A stretch of DNA of 48,215 bases, from positions 1 to 48,215 of the IMG/VR virus record IMGVR_UViG_3300038701_001055; one strand, 5' to 3'. Below the pieces are notes generated by a model. That model was not told the origin of the DNA, made no database searches, and saw nothing but the letters and a program-made list of their open reading frames with translations. Below are positions 15,159 to 22,789 of the stretch, piece by piece. The translations under genes and the position numbers were made by a program. Within the stretch, counting starts at the first letter, position 1; every line of letters starts with the position of its first letter. The DNA is from a virus.

Positions 15159-15652
15159 ACCATTCGTCGGTTTATATGAAATAAACCTCCCATTCGTCGG
15201 TTAGTGAAATTAATTACCTTTCTTTTCACTATACCTCTTATTTCTTATAATTTCATACACGCAGTCATGCTATTCCTGCTATGCTTATTTCTTTTTATAG
15301 GTTTTTTTTATGGTCTAAAGTAATGTCTATTAGTTACATATTGGCATGAATATGCCTTATATTAGTATAAATACTGCATGAATTGCAGTGATTATGGTAT
15401 ATATTCACCTTATTTATTACTATAGTTTTGATATCTTGCCACTATTCATGCAAGACTGCAACTGCTTGATATATATGCATATAGTCCACTCTTGATGACT
15501 ATTAGATTCTCTGTGATGACTATCTACGATACTCTTACCTATTTGAAATAGCAAGAGCTGAGCTGATCTATCCGATGAACGGTAGTATTACTACATGTCA
15601 AGTGCATATGCATACAACTAATAGACGAATGGTTAATAGACGAACGGTATGA

Positions 15653-15680
15653 TTGACATACCCTTCATTTTATGCATGAT
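15653..15680 (+). promoter_or_regulatory. Candidate rightward sigma70-type promoter next to the operator motif
   Basis: TTGACA (15653-15658) is followed after 16 bp by CATGAT (15675-15680; a 17-bp reading gives ATGATA). The GACGAACGGT motif at 15639-15648 ends 4 bp upstream of the -35 box, mirroring the leftward promoter. Two more rightward TTGACA boxes downstream (15709, 15777) have poorer -10 matches. Confidence 0.6.
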
Positions 15681-16011
15681 ATAGGGCATGCCTCGCTTCG
15701 CTAACCACTTGACAAACACCTACTGGTATGGTAGGGATATAGCATGCCTATCATATCTATTACTAAATGTCAACTCTTGACATAGTTCCCACGTTGTGGT
15801 AGTGCTTACGTCAGGTATGTTGTAAATACAACACCCGGGGGGGTAATCATTTATAAGTAAGAGGGAAGGGGGGACGTCCCACATACACAATAGGAGGGGG
15901 TTTATATAAAGGGTTTACTTACACTAGTGTTAGTAACGTATATAGTTTATAATAGGGTATATAACTAAACTAATAGTTAACAAATATGAAACTAAATGAA
16001 GAGGGCCAATA

Positions 16012-16272
16012 ATGAACAGGCGTATACTTAAATCTAAAAGAACGGGCAGAAGATTTGTGGCGGTACGTAGAAGGCCGTCTGTCGGGACTGATTCAATAAA
16101 GGTAGTACCAGAAGAAGATTACCAAGATTATTTGAATAACATACATTATGGTTTGACAGGAAGTTATGAAGGATACTCTCCTTGGCTAGTTCCGGTTAAT
16201 GATTTAGAAGATACTGGAGAAGTATATACACCTAAACAGGCAAATAATAAAGTTAAGGAATATTGGAAATGA
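16012..16272 (+). CDS. Small unknown protein, 86 aa
   Basis: The first gene of the rightward unit. It has a very basic N-terminus (MNRRILKSKRTGRRFVAVRR) and a more acidic, aromatic C-terminal half. A GAGGG site sits 12-16 nt upstream, inside an 8-codon mini-ORF (ATG 15988) whose stop overlaps this start (TAATG). No family recognised. Confidence 0.62.
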   Translation: MNRRILKSKRTGRRFVAVRRRPSVGTDSIKVVPEEDYQDYLNNIHYGLTGSYEGYSPWLVPVNDLEDTGEVYTPKQANNKVKEYWK

Positions 16273-16376
16273 AAGAGTTAATGTTTGTATCTATTTATGT
16301 ATTTACTCTAATTATGGTGTTCTTAATGTCTGGAATTGAGGTACAGGAAGTTACACAGGTTATTTTAGGGAAGTAG
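16269..16376 (+). CDS. Tiny single-pass membrane peptide, 35 aa
   Basis: An ATG overlaps the previous stop (ATGA) and opens MKELMFVSIYVFTLIMVFLM..., one transmembrane helix followed by a short polar tail (EVQEVTQVILGK). Translational coupling supports it; length makes it tentative. Confidence 0.45.
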   Translation: MKELMFVSIYVFTLIMVFLMSGIEVQEVTQVILGK

Positions 16377-16537
16377 ATGTTTAATAATATTGAACAATTG
16401 GTAGAATGGAACTAAAAATTCGTGAAAAATAGATGTAAGATAGATAAGAGGAGATTTTTCTAGTATACACATCAATGGATGTAAGAAGTAACTACACTAT
16501 ATCTTGCATTTAAAAAATAAAGGTGTTACACTTAATG

Positions 16538-16611
16538 TGCGATATGGAGTAATAGTAACTTATCAGTCTCATTCGCTGAAGATGGCGGTGCAATTCCGCC
16601 TATCGCATCCA
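16538..16611 (+). tRNA. tRNA-like gene, anticodon-position CAT, with encoded CCA; loops atypical
   Basis: All cloverleaf stems have standard length: acceptor TGCGATA/TATCGCA (16538-16544, 16601-16607), D stem GAGT/ACTT (16547-16550, 16558-16561), anticodon stem TCAGT/GCTGA (16563-16567, 16575-16579), T stem GGCGG/CCGCC (16584-16588, 16596-16600), then T73 and CCA (16609-16611). The anticodon loop is CTCATTC, giving CAT. Deviations: no GG in the D loop, TGCAATT instead of TTCRANY in the T loop, and T at position 37. It may be a diverged tRNA or a tRNA mimic; the isotype (Met or Ile2) is unresolved. Confidence 0.72.
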
Positions 16612-16633
16612 AGTTATATAGAAGAGATTAAAA

Positions 16634-16768
16634 ATGAATAAACTTTTAAGTAAAGTAAAGAATTTAGTAGAACCAGTAATTATTTTAGCTGGATATAGTG
16701 TTATTGCACTATTAGCTCTAATAGGGTTCATAGTTGTTGTACATGCACTTGCTGTGAGTACAATGTGA
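16634..16768 (+). CDS. Small membrane protein, 44 aa
   Basis: The ORF (MNKLLSKVKNLVEPVIILAG...) has a short amphipathic start and one long hydrophobic segment (IILAGYSVIALLALIGFIVV, about 15-34). AGAAGAG precedes the ATG. It starts 23 nt after the tRNA-like CCA end and its stop overlaps the next start by 4 nt. No family recognised. Confidence 0.6.
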   Translation: MNKLLSKVKNLVEPVIILAGYSVIALLALIGFIVVVHALAVSTM

Positions 16769-16965
16769 GTACAGGTAAAAGAGAGAAATGCCCTGCTTGT
16801 GGGTCTAAAATGGGAGAATATACACATCTAAATGATAAATCTCCCTATATTTTCTTAGGAAAATGTACTAAGAAAAGATGTGAAATGACTTATAGTTATG
16901 TAGACATGCAGATGAAGAGAAAGTTATTAAAGAAAGAGGAATCGCCAAATGACAGCAATGCCTAA
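16765..16965 (+). CDS. Small zinc-ribbon-like protein, 66 aa
   Basis: It uses a GTG start overlapping the upstream TGA (GTGA). Two Cys knuckles are seen: CPACGSKM (9-16) and GKCTKKRCEM (about 32-41), a C-x2-C / C-x4-C pattern typical of a zinc ribbon such as Ogr/Delta-like late-gene activators. The rest is basic. A transcription-related role is an inference from the motif only. Confidence 0.62.
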   Translation: MSTGKREKCPACGSKMGEYTHLNDKSPYIFLGKCTKKRCEMTYSYVDMQMKRKLLKKEESPNDSNA

Positions 16966-17704
16966 AGCAACCTTATTTATAGTATTCCTTATAGGGATGT
17001 TATTTGGAAAAGAACTATTTGCCAATACGCTTATAGATTTAGACAATATAAAAAATAATTGGCACTCAACCTACAAAATAGATACCTCAACTAAAGAATT
17101 AAAAGCCAACTTTATTGAATTGCTTATGGCCGTGCCAAGTATAAGGGGTGAAAATTGCAAAGAATCTATTATGTCTGTCCCACTTCTAAATACAGTCCCA
17201 ATAGAGCAAAGATTAAATCCAAAAACTATTAAAATGTGTGAAAAGTGGCACATAAATTTGAATTACTTGATAGGTCCATTATTTCTCTACAATGACGTTA
17301 TATTAATTCTTCAAAATACGACAGAAGAGCAAGAAATAATATTTCATATAGCTAATTTTGGCGGCTATATACATACAGGAAATGTACTTTTAAATGAAAT
17401 TTCACAATCAAAAGCATATACAGTTGCTTCTGTTGAGGGGCAAAGTTATTCAATGGCTGCAAATATAGCTTGCTCTACAAATAAGTTAGATTTAAAGAAA
17501 TTTAGCTATTTGATGTTTCACACATATAGAGGCGGGATTTCAGGAAACGGACAAGAGATGAGAGCAAGATCGGCAGCGGCTGACAAGAACTTTGGCATAC
17601 AACTAGATCAATGTGCAGCTAAAGGCGTTCTTACAATAGAACAAAGAGACTCTATATTGAATGGAACAGATATATACGTATTCCCAGAGGATATAAGAAA
17701 ATAA
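16949..17704 (+). CDS. Exported ClpP-like serine peptidase-fold protein
   Basis: The 251-aa protein begins with a signal peptide (hydrophobic core about 9-20, likely cut after LFA, residue 25). Its second half matches the ClpP/crotonase fold: NFGGYIHTGNVLLNEI (136-151), VEGQSYSMAANIA with Ser168 at the ClpP nucleophile position, and YLMFHTYRGG with His191. It ends at DIYVFPEDIRK, just short of where ClpP places its third catalytic residue (Asp). The frame stays open in -1 after the stop. Its place before the terminase and its signal peptide argue against an ordinary prohead protease. Confidence 0.72.
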   Translation: MTAMPKATLFIVFLIGMLFGKELFANTLIDLDNIKNNWHSTYKIDTSTKELKANFIELLMAVPSIRGENCKESIMSVPLLNTVPIEQRLNPKTIKMCEKWHINLNYLIGPLFLYNDVILILQNTTEEQEIIFHIANFGGYIHTGNVLLNEISQSKAYTVASVEGQSYSMAANIACSTNKLDLKKFSYLMFHTYRGGISGNGQEMRARSAAADKNFGIQLDQCAAKGVLTIEQRDSILNGTDIYVFPEDIRK

Positions 17705-17781
17705 ATAATTTAAATGATATAAAGTATTGGAAAGTTATTAGAGGGGATTACATAGTTCTCTCTAATTTTTTTGGGTCTGCG

Positions 17782-18021
17782 GTGCTTATAGACAAGAAGT
17801 CCTATTTTAATAATAGCATCAAATTGATTAAAAAGAAAGAGGATATTGAATATTTAACTGTCATTTTTTATAAAGATAAAAGGGAATTTCCAACATTAAA
17901 ACAACTTGACAGGATGGGAATAACCAGAGGCATATTAAGGGGCGTTTATGGAAGAGAACGTGCCTATGAAAAGTTAATTAATTCAATTACAAAACTTATA
18001 GACGATTCAGAGCTTCTATGA
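17782..18021 (+). CDS. Unknown protein, at least 79 aa, start uncertain
   Basis: The annotated start is a GTG with only a weak ribosome site. The frame is open upstream to 17623 and the added residues after 17701 look coding (INNLNDIKYWKVIRGDYIVL), but no ATG, GTG or TTG starts them. Possible explanations are a -1 frameshift from the ClpP-like gene at its AAAA-TAA end, a non-standard start, or a sequence error. The body is basic (LDRMGITRGILRGVYGRERA). The stop overlaps the terminase small-subunit start by 4 nt. No domain recognised. Confidence 0.6.
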   Translation: MLIDKKSYFNNSIKLIKKKEDIEYLTVIFYKDKREFPTLKQLDRMGITRGILRGVYGRERAYEKLINSITKLIDDSELL

Positions 18022-18536
18022 AAGATAAAGAGACAAAAAAAGAGATAAAAAAACAAGACTGTATTAAGTCATGGGCCTCTAAGTATAAAAAAGAGATGGC
18101 ACAAGATTTTCTAGATAAATGCAGCATGGGAATGAGCCTGCCAGAGATAGCCGCCAGTTGGGGGGTTTTAGAAAAAACCATGGGAGAATGGAGAGACAAT
18201 CCAAAACATAAAGAATTTGCCAGGGCATTCGAGCATGGAAGGACGGCATGTCATGCATATCATACAGCAAAATTAAAGCAATTAATTGCAGATGGTGCCG
18301 CAGGCCCGGCCATAAACGGGCAAATAACAATATTGAAGTCTTTATTCCCTGAAACTTGGAACATTGCCACCAGGCAAGAAGTTAAGAAAGAAGAAAAGGC
18401 ACAAGATCCTGAAAAGATAAATAAAGAACTTATTCACCACTTAAATACTCCACAAATTAAAAATGCGATGAAAAGGATGTTAAAAGATGACAGAGTAAGT
18501 CCACTTATAAGAGAAGTGAAGTCAGACAATGTCTAA
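18018..18536 (+). CDS. Terminase small subunit
   Basis: The 172-aa protein has a Lys-rich start and a helix-turn-helix-like stretch (MGMSLPEIAASWGVLEKTMGEW, about 36-57), then a helical middle and a charged tail. This arrangement and its position 8 nt overlapping the large terminase fit a DNA-recognition subunit that selects packaging sites. The catalytic subunit follows immediately. Family assignment rests on motif type and synteny. Confidence 0.82.
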   Translation: MKDKETKKEIKKQDCIKSWASKYKKEMAQDFLDKCSMGMSLPEIAASWGVLEKTMGEWRDNPKHKEFARAFEHGRTACHAYHTAKLKQLIADGAAGPAINGQITILKSLFPETWNIATRQEVKKEEKAQDPEKINKELIHHLNTPQIKNAMKRMLKDDRVSPLIREVKSDNV

Positions 18537-20049
18537 AGTAGATGATTATGTATTAGATTCCCTTGAAAGAATGCCTTATGAAAAAAAGGCCGCCCTTTTA
18601 AAAGTAATAAAACAACATTATGAAAGATCCAGATATAACCATTTAGAAGAGTATTATCCAGATACAGGTCATTTGTCAATTGATGCATATCCCAAACATT
18701 TTCAATTCTTTGAAGCGGGTAAAAAATATAAATTTAGGGCGTCGATCGGAGGTAACCGTTCAGGGAAAAGTATTCACTCACATGTTGAGCTAGTTTATCA
18801 TTTAACTGGACTATATCCGCACTGGTGGCCTGGTAGGAAATTCTATAAACCAATAACTTCCGTCGTAGGATCTCCAAGTCCTGATAATCTAAGGCGTATC
18901 AATCAAAGGATACTTTTAGGCTCTTTAAGAGATCCAGGAACTGGGCTTATTCCCAAAGACCTTTTAGTAAAAGGTGGAATAATAAAAAGACCCGGAGGCG
19001 GTGAAGTGTTTCAAGAGATATATGTAAAACATGTATCCGGCGCACAGTCCCTTGTAATTGGAAAAACCTATAAGCAGGATGTTGATTCCTACGCAGGAGA
19101 TGAACTAGATTTTGCATTACTTGACGAAGAGGTTCCAGAGTCTATATATTCAGAAGTTATGACCCGGCTAATGACTACAAACGGTTTAAGTATTTTATGC
19201 TTTACTCCCTTAGACGGTCTTACCAATGTTGTAATGAAATACTTACCAGGTGGTACATTTCCAGATACTCCAAACAGGTGCGGCAATGTAAAAGGAACTA
19301 AACATTTATGGGTAACTAATCTAACTTGGGACGATGCGCCTCACTTGGACGAAAAGGAGAAGGAGTCACTATATGAGGCATACTTACCTCACGAAAGAGA
19401 TGCCCGTACAAAAGGTATTCCATCTATCGGATCTGGTAAAGTTTGGCCTGTGGATGAAGAGTTATTTGTATGCAATTCATTTAAAGTGCCCGACTACTGG
19501 TTAAGATTTTTTTCAATTGACGTAGGTGCAGGGAGTACAGCCGTTACTTGGTGGGCTGTAGATCCCAACACCGGGGTTGAGTACGTGTATGATGAATATA
19601 AAGCAGAAAATAGACAAATATTTGAACATGTAAATTACATAAATTCAAGAGGTTCTTGGATTAAAGGGGTAGGAGACCCGTCAGCTCAAAAATTAAGAGA
19701 CTTTAACAACAATCAAACTGTTTTAAAACAGTATAGAGATTTGGGGCTTCCATTTGAAATGGCCGACAACGCCATTGAGCCGGGAATAAGGGCAGTTTAT
19801 ATCGGGCTATCTACTGGTAAAGTTAAAATAATGTCACATTGCACTAAATTATTAGATGAGATGAGAATTTATAAATACGGCAAAGACGGAAAGCCTGCCA
19901 AAAACCAAGAAGACCATTTATGTGATACATTTAGGTACGGTGTTATGTCTGGAAGAAGGGTTGCAACAGCAACTCCTGAATTTGAAGATAGATTTAAAAG
20001 AAAAGTACAAAGAAACAACTCTAATAGAGATAGGACAACAGGTTATTAA
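18529..20049 (+). CDS. Terminase large subunit
   Basis: The 506-aa packaging motor has an N-terminal ATPase with Walker A GGNRSGKS (about 75-82), Walker B FALLDEEVPE (about 195-204), and a C-terminal RNase H-like nuclease opening with FSIDVGAGSTAVTWWAVDP, where the first Asp is a metal ligand. Length is typical. Paired with a P22-like portal and permuted ends, headful packaging is likely, but the packaging mode cannot be proven here. Confidence 0.95.
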   Translation: MSKVDDYVLDSLERMPYEKKAALLKVIKQHYERSRYNHLEEYYPDTGHLSIDAYPKHFQFFEAGKKYKFRASIGGNRSGKSIHSHVELVYHLTGLYPHWWPGRKFYKPITSVVGSPSPDNLRRINQRILLGSLRDPGTGLIPKDLLVKGGIIKRPGGGEVFQEIYVKHVSGAQSLVIGKTYKQDVDSYAGDELDFALLDEEVPESIYSEVMTRLMTTNGLSILCFTPLDGLTNVVMKYLPGGTFPDTPNRCGNVKGTKHLWVTNLTWDDAPHLDEKEKESLYEAYLPHERDARTKGIPSIGSGKVWPVDEELFVCNSFKVPDYWLRFFSIDVGAGSTAVTWWAVDPNTGVEYVYDEYKAENRQIFEHVNYINSRGSWIKGVGDPSAQKLRDFNNNQTVLKQYRDLGLPFEMADNAIEPGIRAVYIGLSTGKVKIMSHCTKLLDEMRIYKYGKDGKPAKNQEDHLCDTFRYGVMSGRRVATATPEFEDRFKRKVQRNNSNRDRTTGY

Positions 20050-20054
20050 TTTAA

Positions 20055-22187
20055 ATGAATAAACTAATAGAAAATCCAATAGATTTTAAAACAATACTAA
20101 AAACAGAGAATATGGTAGATGTCTTGGATGAACAAGACCTAAAAAGATTATCTGATTCTGTATTTGAAGGGTTGAATGAGGATGAACAAAGCTGGGGCAG
20201 CGATTTAGACAGATTTGATGAGATAATGGACTTGGCCTTAATGACAGAGGAAAAGAAGAATTTCCCATGGGAAGGGGCTTCAAATGTCAAATGGCCTTTA
20301 ACTTCAATGTCCATGGTTCAGTTTACTTCCACGTCTTCTCCTGAGTTTGTCAAAAATGGTAAAGTATTTGATTATAGAAAGACCATTAATGATGAAACTG
20401 GGGCGGTTGAAAGGAGAGGCAACCGAAACATAAAGTACTATAATTATAAGATACTTAAACAGTACCCCAATAAATATATAGATGAAACTGAGTCAATGCT
20501 TAATCAAGCGTCTTTGCTGGGAACATCCGTTAAGAAGATATATGTAGATCCTGTACTGGGAGAAGTTATATCAGAGTCTATACCTTATGACTGTATAACT
20601 TATAATAAGGGCATAAAAGACTTTTCAACAGCACCAAGAATAACAGAATGGTTTAACCTCTCAATGGTTGAATATTTAAATCTAGTAAATATGGATGAAT
20701 ATGTTCCAACAAGATCAGATACAATGTCTGACAAAGAGCTTACAGATTTAGAAATAGCTAAAAGGAACCTTGAAAGCAAATCTATATCATCTTTTGATGA
20801 TAAGTCTAATTTCTTATTTATATCTCAATTTACTTATGCAGATCTTGACGGGGATGGATATCCAGAACCTTATTTTATTATATGCAATGTAGATTCAAGA
20901 GAGATATTAAGAATATCAAAAGGATTTAAACCAAAGGACGTAAAAAGAAAAGTTAGAGACGGCAAGTCTGTAATCAAATACATTAAACCTCAGAAGCGGT
21001 ACATAGCTTATAGATTTATCCTATCTCCAGACTTATCTTTCCCAGGAGTTGGGTTTGGCTCTTTACTTCACAGCCCAAATAAAGTCATTAATACTTTGGC
21101 CAACCAGCTTATAAACTCAGGCACCTTAGCTACTACCCAATCGGGATTTTATGATAAATCATTAAATTTGCCAGGAGGCGAGTTCAATACTGATATTGGA
21201 AAATACCAAGAAGTTGATAGCTTTAACAACAAGCCAATCTCTGACTCTTTCCACCAATTGACATTTCCAGAGCCTTCACAAGTTCTTTTCCAAATGTTGG
21301 GGATGGTGTTAGAAGCTGCTAAAGATTTAACTGCAACTACAGACGCCTTGCTAGGAAAGGCAGATACTCAAAATGCATCTCCCGATGTTATTCAGCAGAT
21401 GGTTGCGCAGGGCAAGAAAGTGTTAGTAGCCATCTTAAGAAGAATACTTGCCACAGCAGAAGAAGAGGCCTCATTAATTGTAGAATTAATGGCTGAAAAT
21501 GTAGATCCGGCAGAATACGCAAGAATAGTTGGAGTTCCCCCCAAAATACTGACAACCCAACAAGATCCTCAAACTGGAGAGCCTGTACAAGTAGAAATAG
21601 ACAACCCAGAATATAACGAAATGTTTGACATGAGCGAAGGAGGCAATGGAGAATTTATTGATCTTAAGCGCGCTAATTTTGAAATCATTCCAGTAATTGA
21701 CTCAAACAGTACGACTAAATTAGAAGAGAATTTTAAATATGACTCTGCCTTAATGACCGTTCAACAAACAGGTACGGCAGGATTGGTCGACATGGCGCTT
21801 ATTTTGAAGCGCAAATTTAAAGCCCTGGGCATAGAGAATGTAGAGGAGCTTGTCCCTCCTCCAAAGCCCGCCCCGCCTGATCCAAAACTATTAGATTTAC
21901 AGTCTAAGATAGACGAAAGAGGGAGGATACTTTCTCTAAAAGAAAGGGAACAGCAATTAAAAGAAGCTGAGCTTCAATTAAAGGCAGAAAGGCAGACTTA
22001 TGAAAATGAGAAGACAAAAGCTGAAATAGCTGAAATCTTGGAAGAGATTAGAAAGGCTGCTGATTTAAAAGACGTGGATGCTTTGCTTAGAAGGGCAGAA
22101 ATTATTAAGATAAACGCAGATGTTGCAAAGACTAAGAAAGAAACAGGCCAAATAGGAAAGGATAATGAAAAAGACACAGATAAGTAA
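20055..22187 (+). CDS. Portal protein (P22 gp1-like)
   Basis: The 710-aa protein follows the large terminase and matches P22-type portals in length (P22 gp1 is 725 aa). Recognisable features are WEGASNVKWPL near residue 75, the central TTDALLGKADTQNASPDVIQ segment (about 430), and a long C-terminal Glu/Lys/Ala coiled coil (about 615-705) like the P22 barrel. It forms the dodecameric ring through which DNA is packaged and ejected. The 3' end overlaps the next gene by 23 nt. Confidence 0.92.
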   Translation: MNKLIENPIDFKTILKTENMVDVLDEQDLKRLSDSVFEGLNEDEQSWGSDLDRFDEIMDLALMTEEKKNFPWEGASNVKWPLTSMSMVQFTSTSSPEFVKNGKVFDYRKTINDETGAVERRGNRNIKYYNYKILKQYPNKYIDETESMLNQASLLGTSVKKIYVDPVLGEVISESIPYDCITYNKGIKDFSTAPRITEWFNLSMVEYLNLVNMDEYVPTRSDTMSDKELTDLEIAKRNLESKSISSFDDKSNFLFISQFTYADLDGDGYPEPYFIICNVDSREILRISKGFKPKDVKRKVRDGKSVIKYIKPQKRYIAYRFILSPDLSFPGVGFGSLLHSPNKVINTLANQLINSGTLATTQSGFYDKSLNLPGGEFNTDIGKYQEVDSFNNKPISDSFHQLTFPEPSQVLFQMLGMVLEAAKDLTATTDALLGKADTQNASPDVIQQMVAQGKKVLVAILRRILATAEEEASLIVELMAENVDPAEYARIVGVPPKILTTQQDPQTGEPVQVEIDNPEYNEMFDMSEGGNGEFIDLKRANFEIIPVIDSNSTTKLEENFKYDSALMTVQQTGTAGLVDMALILKRKFKALGIENVEELVPPPKPAPPDPKLLDLQSKIDERGRILSLKEREQQLKEAELQLKAERQTYENEKTKAEIAEILEEIRKAADLKDVDALLRRAEIIKINADVAKTKKETGQIGKDNEKDTDK

Positions 22188-22545
22188 AGAACTGTATACT
22201 GATTTTAAAACTAACATAGTAGTAAAGTGCATAATGGAGGAGTTAAGAAACAAGTTAGAGAATAGAAAGTTAACGTTCTTTAAGGAATTGTCCCCCGCCA
22301 TGTCTGGAGAAGAGATAGGGATGAAGGCACATGAAATCATAGGATTTGAGCTTGCGGTGAGCGTCTTAAATGATTTTGACCACATGAAAAACACCTTATT
22401 GTTTGATAGATTTGAAGAAGAGAGAGAGTTAGAAAATGACAAAGATAGCAGAGAAGATAAAAGTACCGTCGTGGAAAGTCTTAGTTCAGGTTCTAAAAGA
22501 ACCAGAAATAGACGAATTCGGAGTCTACAGATCAGGAGATCATAG
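22165..22545 (+). CDS. Unknown protein, 126 aa, overlapping the GroES-like gene
   Basis: A helical, charged protein (MKKTQISKELYTDFKTNIVV...) of the kind often found between portal and scaffold in podoviruses. Its last ~36 residues (Ser/Arg-rich, low complexity) are read from the same DNA as the start of the GroES-like gene in another frame, a 110-nt overlap that is unusually long for this genome. No domain recognised. Confidence 0.65.
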   Translation: MKKTQISKELYTDFKTNIVVKCIMEELRNKLENRKLTFFKELSPAMSGEEIGMKAHEIIGFELAVSVLNDFDHMKNTLLFDRFEEERELENDKDSREDKSTVVESLSSGSKRTRNRRIRSLQIRRS

Positions 22546-22789
22546 ATCGGTAAGAGAGGCTGGGTGCAGGGTTGGCTATATAGTATCCACCGGGCCGTTG
22601 GCAATGACAACTAACGCCGATAGGGATATGGGCAAACTAGAAAAAGGGGATAAGGTAGTATTTAGAAGATACGGAGGAGATGCTTTTAGAATAAAAGACG
22701 ATCCAGATGATTTCCTGTACAGACTGCTCACTGACAGTGAAATAGAAATGATTCTTCAAGAAGGTGTGGAGGTACAGTATGAAGACTGA
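22436..22789 (+). CDS. GroES-like co-chaperonin
   Basis: The 117-aa protein shows the GroES (Cpn10) pattern: VPSWKVLVQVLKEP (10-23), a flexible segment in the mobile-loop position (DEFGVYRSGDHRSVREAG, 26-43), VGYIVSTGPLA (46-56), KGDKVVFRRYGG (70-81) and FLYRLLTDSEIEMILQEG at the end. It is about 20 aa longer than E. coli GroES, like phage co-chaperonins such as T4 gp31. It would cap a GroEL ring, probably to fold the capsid protein, as it lies between portal and scaffold. The Ile-Val-Leu tripeptide of the loop is not conserved. Confidence 0.83.
   Translation: MTKIAEKIKVPSWKVLVQVLKEPEIDEFGVYRSGDHRSVREAGCRVGYIVSTGPLAMTTNADRDMGKLEKGDKVVFRRYGGDAFRIKDDPDDFLYRLLTDSEIEMILQEGVEVQYED

Larger units (their letters stand above)
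14071..15648. repeat. Eight-copy dispersed 10-bp motif GAYGAAYGGT (iteron/operator family)
   Basis: Rightward copies lie at 14517-14526, 14553-14562, 15574-15583, 15624-15633 and 15639-15648. Leftward copies lie at 14071-14080, 15161-15170 and 15189-15198. Variation is confined mainly to the two C/T positions, with last base C at 14071 and G at 15189. Flanks extend the match to (C/A)GAYGAAYGGTA, and some copies form a CCG-N5-CGG half-dyad. Two copies directly precede TTGACA -35 boxes, one on each strand. This points to an operator or activator site set; origin iterons are the alternative. Confidence 0.88.
14941..16011. other. Divergent control region, about 1.07 kb without a protein gene
   Basis: It contains five of the eight GAYGAAYGGT motifs, four TTGACA hexamers (15153-15158 leftward; 15653-15658, 15709-15714 and 15777-15782 rightward), a stem-loop at 15011-15035, short direct repeats and AT-rich runs with ATATGCATAT-type palindromes. 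A G-tract zone lies at 15836-15900. Leftward transcription leaves on one side and rightward on the other. It is the best candidate for the main promoters and possibly the replication origin. Confidence 0.7.

Noticed and set aside
15032-15229. 65-codon leftward ORF in the control region with repeated NRRM
   Set aside because: The repeated residues come from two copies of the GAYGAAYGGT motif, and a perfect promoter (15130-15158) lies inside the frame, so transcripts would start within it.
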